Below, piece by piece: positions 32,095-35,075 of a DNA stretch of 35,075 nucleotides. Position numbers and translations under genes: made by a program. Each line of letters starts with the position of its first letter. Positions within the stretch are counted from its first letter, which is position 1. The DNA lies in the NCBI GenBank assembly GCA_014859465.1, contig JACUUF010000027.1, forward strand, positions 1 through 35,075. Direction: 5' to 3'. The notes under the pieces are model-generated. The model ran no database searches and was not told the origin of the DNA. It saw nothing but the letters and a program-made list of their open reading frames with translations. This DNA is from Methyloprofundus sp. Its GTDB lineage: Bacteria; Pseudomonadota; Gammaproteobacteria; Methylococcales; Methylomonadaceae.

Positions 32095-32916
32095 ATGACC
32101 ATTTCTCTTATTATTCCCACCTTTAACCGACAAGCCACACTAAAACGCGCATTAGACTCGGTTTTACAACAAAGCTTATTACCCGATGAGATTATTGTCA
32201 TTGATGATGGCTCGACCGATGCCAGTGCGAAAATGATTAAAACCGACTATCCACAAGTACAGTATCTTTACCAAAACAACCAAGGAGTCAGTGCCGCTAG
32301 AAATAGTGGCATACGTCATGCAAAAGGCGAATGGATTGCCTTACTAGATTCTGATGACACCTGGTTTGCTAAAAAGCTAGAAATGCAAATAAAGGCGTTA
32401 CAACAAGCACCGAAAATAAAGCTCTGTCACACAGAAGAAATATGGATTCGTAATGGCGAAAGAGTCAATGCCATGAACAAGTACAAAAAAACCGGTGGCT
32501 GGATATTTAGCCACTGCCTGCCTTTATGCGCCATATCGCCTTCCTCAACATTAATACACCGCTCAGTTTTTGACGATGTTGGCCTGTTCGATGAAAGCCT
32601 TCCTGCCTGCGAAGACTATGATTTATGGCTACGCATTAGCGCCAAATACCCAGTATTATTTTTAGAACAAGCTTTAATTAATAAATACGGCGGCCATGAA
32701 GATCAGCTTTCGCATCAGCATTGGGGCATGGATCGCTTTAGAATACAAGCCCTAGACAAGCTACTCAGTCACGCTGATTTAAGCGACGAGCATAAAACGG
32801 CGGCAACCAATATGCTATTAAAAAAGGCGCGTATTTTCCAAAAAGGCGCTTTAAAACGAGGCAAAAAAGATTCGGCAAACTATTACCAAGGATTAATTGA
32901 ACGCTATAAAAACTAA
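32095..32916 (+). CDS. GT2-family glycosyltransferase
   Basis: A 273-residue GT-A fold glycosyltransferase of family GT2. It starts ISLIIPTFNRQATLKRALDS and has VIDDGSTDAS for nucleotide binding, GVSAARNSGIRHAKG, the DxD-type LLDSDDTW for metal, and a C-terminal CEDYDLWLRISAKYP with the acidic ED motif near the catalytic base. There is no membrane helix, so it is a soluble enzyme acting on a surface glycan or lipid-linked sugar. The ATG at 32095 is immediate to the conserved start. Substrate is unknown. A strong terminator follows. Confidence 0.9.
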   Translation: MTISLIIPTFNRQATLKRALDSVLQQSLLPDEIIVIDDGSTDASAKMIKTDYPQVQYLYQNNQGVSAARNSGIRHAKGEWIALLDSDDTWFAKKLEMQIKALQQAPKIKLCHTEEIWIRNGERVNAMNKYKKTGGWIFSHCLPLCAISPSSTLIHRSVFDDVGLFDESLPACEDYDLWLRISAKYPVLFLEQALINKYGGHEDQLSHQHWGMDRFRIQALDKLLSHADLSDEHKTAATNMLLKKARIFQKGALKRGKKDSANYYQGLIERYKN

Positions 32917-32928
32917 GCGCCAATCGAT

Positions 32929-32970
32929 AAAAAAGCGACCATCAAAGGATTGACCGCTTTTTTATTTATT
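32929..32970. terminator. Bidirectional terminator after the GT2 gene
   Basis: AAAAAAGCG (32929-32937) and CGCTTTTTT (32955-32963) form a stem whose outer A/T parts supply T-runs on both strands. It lies between convergent genes and can serve both. Confidence 0.75.
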
Positions 32971-32991
32971 AATTGATGTTACGCACAGGTC

Positions 32992-33020
32992 ATCTCGACG
33001 CAGGCGAGATCTTGATTTTT
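32992..33020 (+). terminator. Second small hairpin with T-run
   Basis: ATCTCG (32992-32997) and CGAGAT (33005-33010) flank a 7-base loop, followed by CTTGATTTTT. It may back up the terminator before the convergent gene end at 33034. Confidence 0.45.
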
Positions 33021-33033
33021 AGGGTGACACTAA

Positions 33034-34074
33034 CTAAATATCCACCTGCAAAACATCAACTCCTTCCCATATCTGCTCAGTAAATTCTGGCGTCATTTCA
33101 GGCATGCCGTCTTGCATCCAGTCAACCAGGACACGCGCGATATTTGGATAAGTAATATGTACCGCATGCTGATGATGCAGCCATTCCTCAATCACTTCTG
33201 TATCCAGATCATTCATGGTGTGACCATAACCTAGTTGCTTTAAAGCTGCTGCATTAGAAATTTGCTCCATTTGTGCATGTAACGGCTTGGCGAGTATTTT
33301 TTTACCTAATTGCAGTGATTCACTGGCCAGCTCGAAACCGGCATTACTGATAATTCCCTGACAATCGTATAAATCTTTTTGAAAGCCATCTCTTGATAAA
33401 GGATGGCAAATAATGTGCTCATATTTACTAACAACAGGCGCAGGAGAGTACAAATGAAATTGAAAATTTTCGAAAGGACACAAGTGTTTAATGACTTCAT
33501 GCTGCTCCTCAAAGGGCAGATAAACAACTATCTTATTGCTTTGCGTACTTTTGGGGAATTCTGGCGTGTCAATAATAGGTGGTAGTATCGGCTGGCCAAA
33601 ATGATGCCAATGTAAGCCTACACCTATATCCGCAGGCGCAAAATTTTTCATCACCAGATCAGCAATCGGATCAGAACCTGCGCGCGGAATATGATGATTA
33701 AAAGCATACTGGTGCCCTATGCCCAAGACCTTTTTTTTCTGCTTTTTCGCGGCCCAAGCGGTCACTGGCTCAAAATCACTAATCACCAAATCATAAGTCG
33801 ACAAATCAAGTGCATTAATATCTTTAATAAAACGAATCGGCTTAGCTTCAAGGGCTGTTTTAAGATAATTAACCTGGCCTTTATCGGTATTAAAGGTTAG
33901 TCCTTCCCGATGCTGATAACCATTAAAGACCTCCATATCAAAATACTTATCCTCTGGCCGGCCGGTAAATTGAAAAGTAACAGCAAAACCTGCGGCATAT
34001 AATTCCTTTGCCATCACTCGGGCACGAGTAATATGCCCGTTGCCAGTTCCCTGAACTCCGTAAAATATTTTCAT
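33034..34074 (-). CDS. MJ1255/VC2487-type glycosyltransferase
   Basis: A 346-residue GT-B-fold protein of the MJ1255/VC2487 family (TIGR00661-like), related to GT28/MurG-type UDP-sugar transferases. It has IFYGVQGTGNGHITRARVMAKEL at the N-terminus, LVISDFEPVTAWAA, and the donor-binding GIISNAGFELASESLQLGK followed by PLHAQMEQ. The acceptor is unknown. Its ATG overlaps the stop of the upstream PAP2 gene by ATGA, so the two are coupled, suggesting glycolipid assembly from a prenyl or lipid phosphate. Confidence 0.85.
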   Translation of the reverse strand: MKIFYGVQGTGNGHITRARVMAKELYAAGFAVTFQFTGRPEDKYFDMEVFNGYQHREGLTFNTDKGQVNYLKTALEAKPIRFIKDINALDLSTYDLVISDFEPVTAWAAKKQKKKVLGIGHQYAFNHHIPRAGSDPIADLVMKNFAPADIGVGLHWHHFGQPILPPIIDTPEFPKSTQSNKIVVYLPFEEQHEVIKHLCPFENFQFHLYSPAPVVSKYEHIICHPLSRDGFQKDLYDCQGIISNAGFELASESLQLGKKILAKPLHAQMEQISNAAALKQLGYGHTMNDLDTEVIEEWLHHQHAVHITYPNIARVLVDWMQDGMPEMTPEFTEQIWEGVDVLQVDI

Positions 34075-34595
34075 GACATTAATTGATTTAAACTAAAAAG
34101 AGCAACGCTAACACCCAGAACCATTCCAACTAAAGTATCCGTCGGAAAATGCACCCCAAGTGCGACACGAGAAAAGCCCACCAAAGCGGCCCATAACAGT
34201 AAAGGCAGTAATAATAAGGGCATAAAAAAACCTATGATCGTTGCCACCATAAAAGCGGCGGAAGTATGTCCCGAAGGGAAACTAAATTGATCTGAAGGAG
34301 TCACTAGACTATGAAAATCTTTTAAAGCCGCTTGTGGACGGTTACGTTTGAAGCCATTTTTCAAGACAAAATACACCGGCCTTTCAATTAAAAAGGCGAG
34401 TAGTAGTGTTTGTAAAAAAGTACTTTCTAGCCCTTGGGTCAGACAAAGAAAACCAATGAGTAAAGCATATAAATGACCGTCTCCGGTACGGGAAATATAA
34501 CGAGAAAATAAAGCGAGCTGTTGGTAGATTCCTGCATTAATTAAACGCGTGAACATAAAAATATCATATTTATGAACGGAATAAATTAGTTTCAT
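34071..34595 (-). CDS. PAP2-family membrane phosphatase
   Basis: A 174-residue integral membrane phosphatase of the PAP2 superfamily. The three catalytic motifs are intact: K-x6-RP (Lys79, Arg86, Pro87), PSGH (107-110) and S-R-x5-H-x3-D (Ser142, Arg143, His149, Asp153). Members dephosphorylate phosphatidic acid, undecaprenyl diphosphate or lipid A. About five helices are visible around these motifs. It is directly coupled to the glycosyltransferase downstream, which favours a lipid-sugar pathway. Confidence 0.88.
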   Translation of the reverse strand: MKLIYSVHKYDIFMFTRLINAGIYQQLALFSRYISRTGDGHLYALLIGFLCLTQGLESTFLQTLLLAFLIERPVYFVLKNGFKRNRPQAALKDFHSLVTPSDQFSFPSGHTSAAFMVATIIGFFMPLLLLPLLLWAALVGFSRVALGVHFPTDTLVGMVLGVSVALFSLNQLMS

Positions 34596-34716
34596 TTTTC
34601 TTACCTCTATTTCGGTCTGAATAACACTGCAGATGCATTGCCTGTACTCAAGGCTAAGAATAGTTTGCTACTGTGACAGAATAATGAAGCTTTTTTGAAA
34701 CTTTTGTGACAGGCGC

Positions 34717-34962
34717 TTAACGAATCAGCGATTGTTTTTTACTACGTCGGTAATCTTTCGCTTTTTGCCACGCTTTTCGGCTATGCTGATTCTTATCAAA
34801 GAGCTTAATAACTCTACGTTTAACCTTATTTGAGGCTTTAAACATAATCGCCAAACCCACGACCATCGTTGGTAAACCAAAAGGAACCGGCAAGGGAAAT
34901 AAAATCATACCGATAACAAAAATAATGCTGCCCAAGACCAACAATAAAGTTTTTTTAACCAT
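34717..34962 (-). CDS. PGPGW-like small membrane protein
   Basis: An 81-residue protein with two hydrophobic segments around PLPVPFGLPTMVVGL, which resembles the PGPGW-type membrane family (P-x-P-G/x-P-x2-G). A strongly basic tail of Lys/Arg follows (KVKRRVIKLF, DYRRSKKQ). Function unknown. GGTGGTG stands before the ATG. It lies 121 bases upstream of the PAP2 gene on the same strand and may be transcribed with it. Confidence 0.7.
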   Translation of the reverse strand: MVKKTLLLVLGSIIFVIGMILFPLPVPFGLPTMVVGLAIMFKASNKVKRRVIKLFDKNQHSRKAWQKAKDYRRSKKQSLIR

Positions 34963-35044
34963 AATGACACCACCTTTGCTAGGTTACTTAATCGATCACA
35001 GCCCTATAAAGCCACAATTGCTTATTCCAATGACTTAGAAAGAA

Positions 35045-35075
35045 GCCGTTAATCACTTGAACAGAAGCAAAAAAG
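35045..35075. repeat. Probable third copy of the ~196-bp repeat, cut by the edge
   Basis: GCCGTTAATCACTTGAACAG and the following AAGCAAAAAAG match 24 of 31 bases of the interior of copy B, where the first hairpin begins. The sequence just left of it is not clearly alignable, so this copy may be partial. Confidence 0.5.

Noticed and set aside
1-35075. tRNA or rRNA genes
   Set aside because: No cloverleaf-like or rRNA-like sequence was noticed on either strand by eye; a covariance scan could not be run.

Overview
The window looks like a stretch of gammaproteobacterial chromosome with low to moderate GC. The evidence is conserved gene neighbourhoods: (i) yqgE-ruvX-pyrR-pyrB-pyrC' with a degenerate dihydroorotase partner, as in pseudomonads and relatives; (ii) ygfB-pepP-ubiH-ubiI divergent from a TIGR02449/zapA pair followed by 6S RNA; (iii) MsbA, a WaaL-like ligase and a WaaP-like kinase. 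A marine or host-associated relative of the Methylococcales would fit the base composition, the membrane cytochrome and the copper-type Met/Cys protein, but that placement is only inference.

Layout. 1-7945 is a cell-surface polysaccharide/LPS region: a WaaP/KdkA-like sugar kinase, a truncated gene remnant, decayed IS4-type and IS21-type insertion sequences, two GT4 glycosyltransferases (one strikingly AT-rich), an O-antigen-ligase-type membrane protein and, divergently, msbA. 8218-10854 is a giant UPF0182 membrane protein. 10855-11439 carries two kinds of non-coding repeat. 11440-16265 (minus strand) is one tightly packed cluster, yqgE-ruvX-pyrR-pyrB-pyrC'-cytochrome c lipoprotein-LOG protein. 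16424-20738 (minus) is the ubiquinone hydroxylase operon ygfB-pepP-ubiH-ubiI. 20924-21632 (plus) is TIGR02449-zapA-6S RNA. 21782-25459 (plus) holds a DUF3530 hydrolase, sucCD, and a secreted Met/Cys-rich low-complexity protein. 25658-27463 is hemW-pyrE, convergent with ilvE. 28645-30982 has a membrane cytochrome c, a SirB2-like protein and a nucleosidase-like protein. 31026-34962 has an orphan M41-like metalloprotease domain, a GT2 glycosyltransferase, and a PAP2/MJ1255-type glycosyltransferase pair with a PGPGW-like small membrane protein.

The most interesting item is 24776-25459. It encodes a secreted protein with an HvfA-like N-terminal region and an EGKCG motif. That motif is the hallmark of copper-binding RiPP precursors modified by MNIO (DUF692) enzymes, yet no MNIO gene lies next to it. 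It also contains a duplicated 30-residue Cys/Met module and a 12-residue Met repeat. Other points worth attention are a ~196-bp two-hairpin repeat present twice and probably a third time at the right edge, a 92-bp palindromic MITE-like element with a truncated second copy, and a good minus-strand terminator placed just upstream of the start codon of the M41-like gene, suggesting attenuation or a small RNA.
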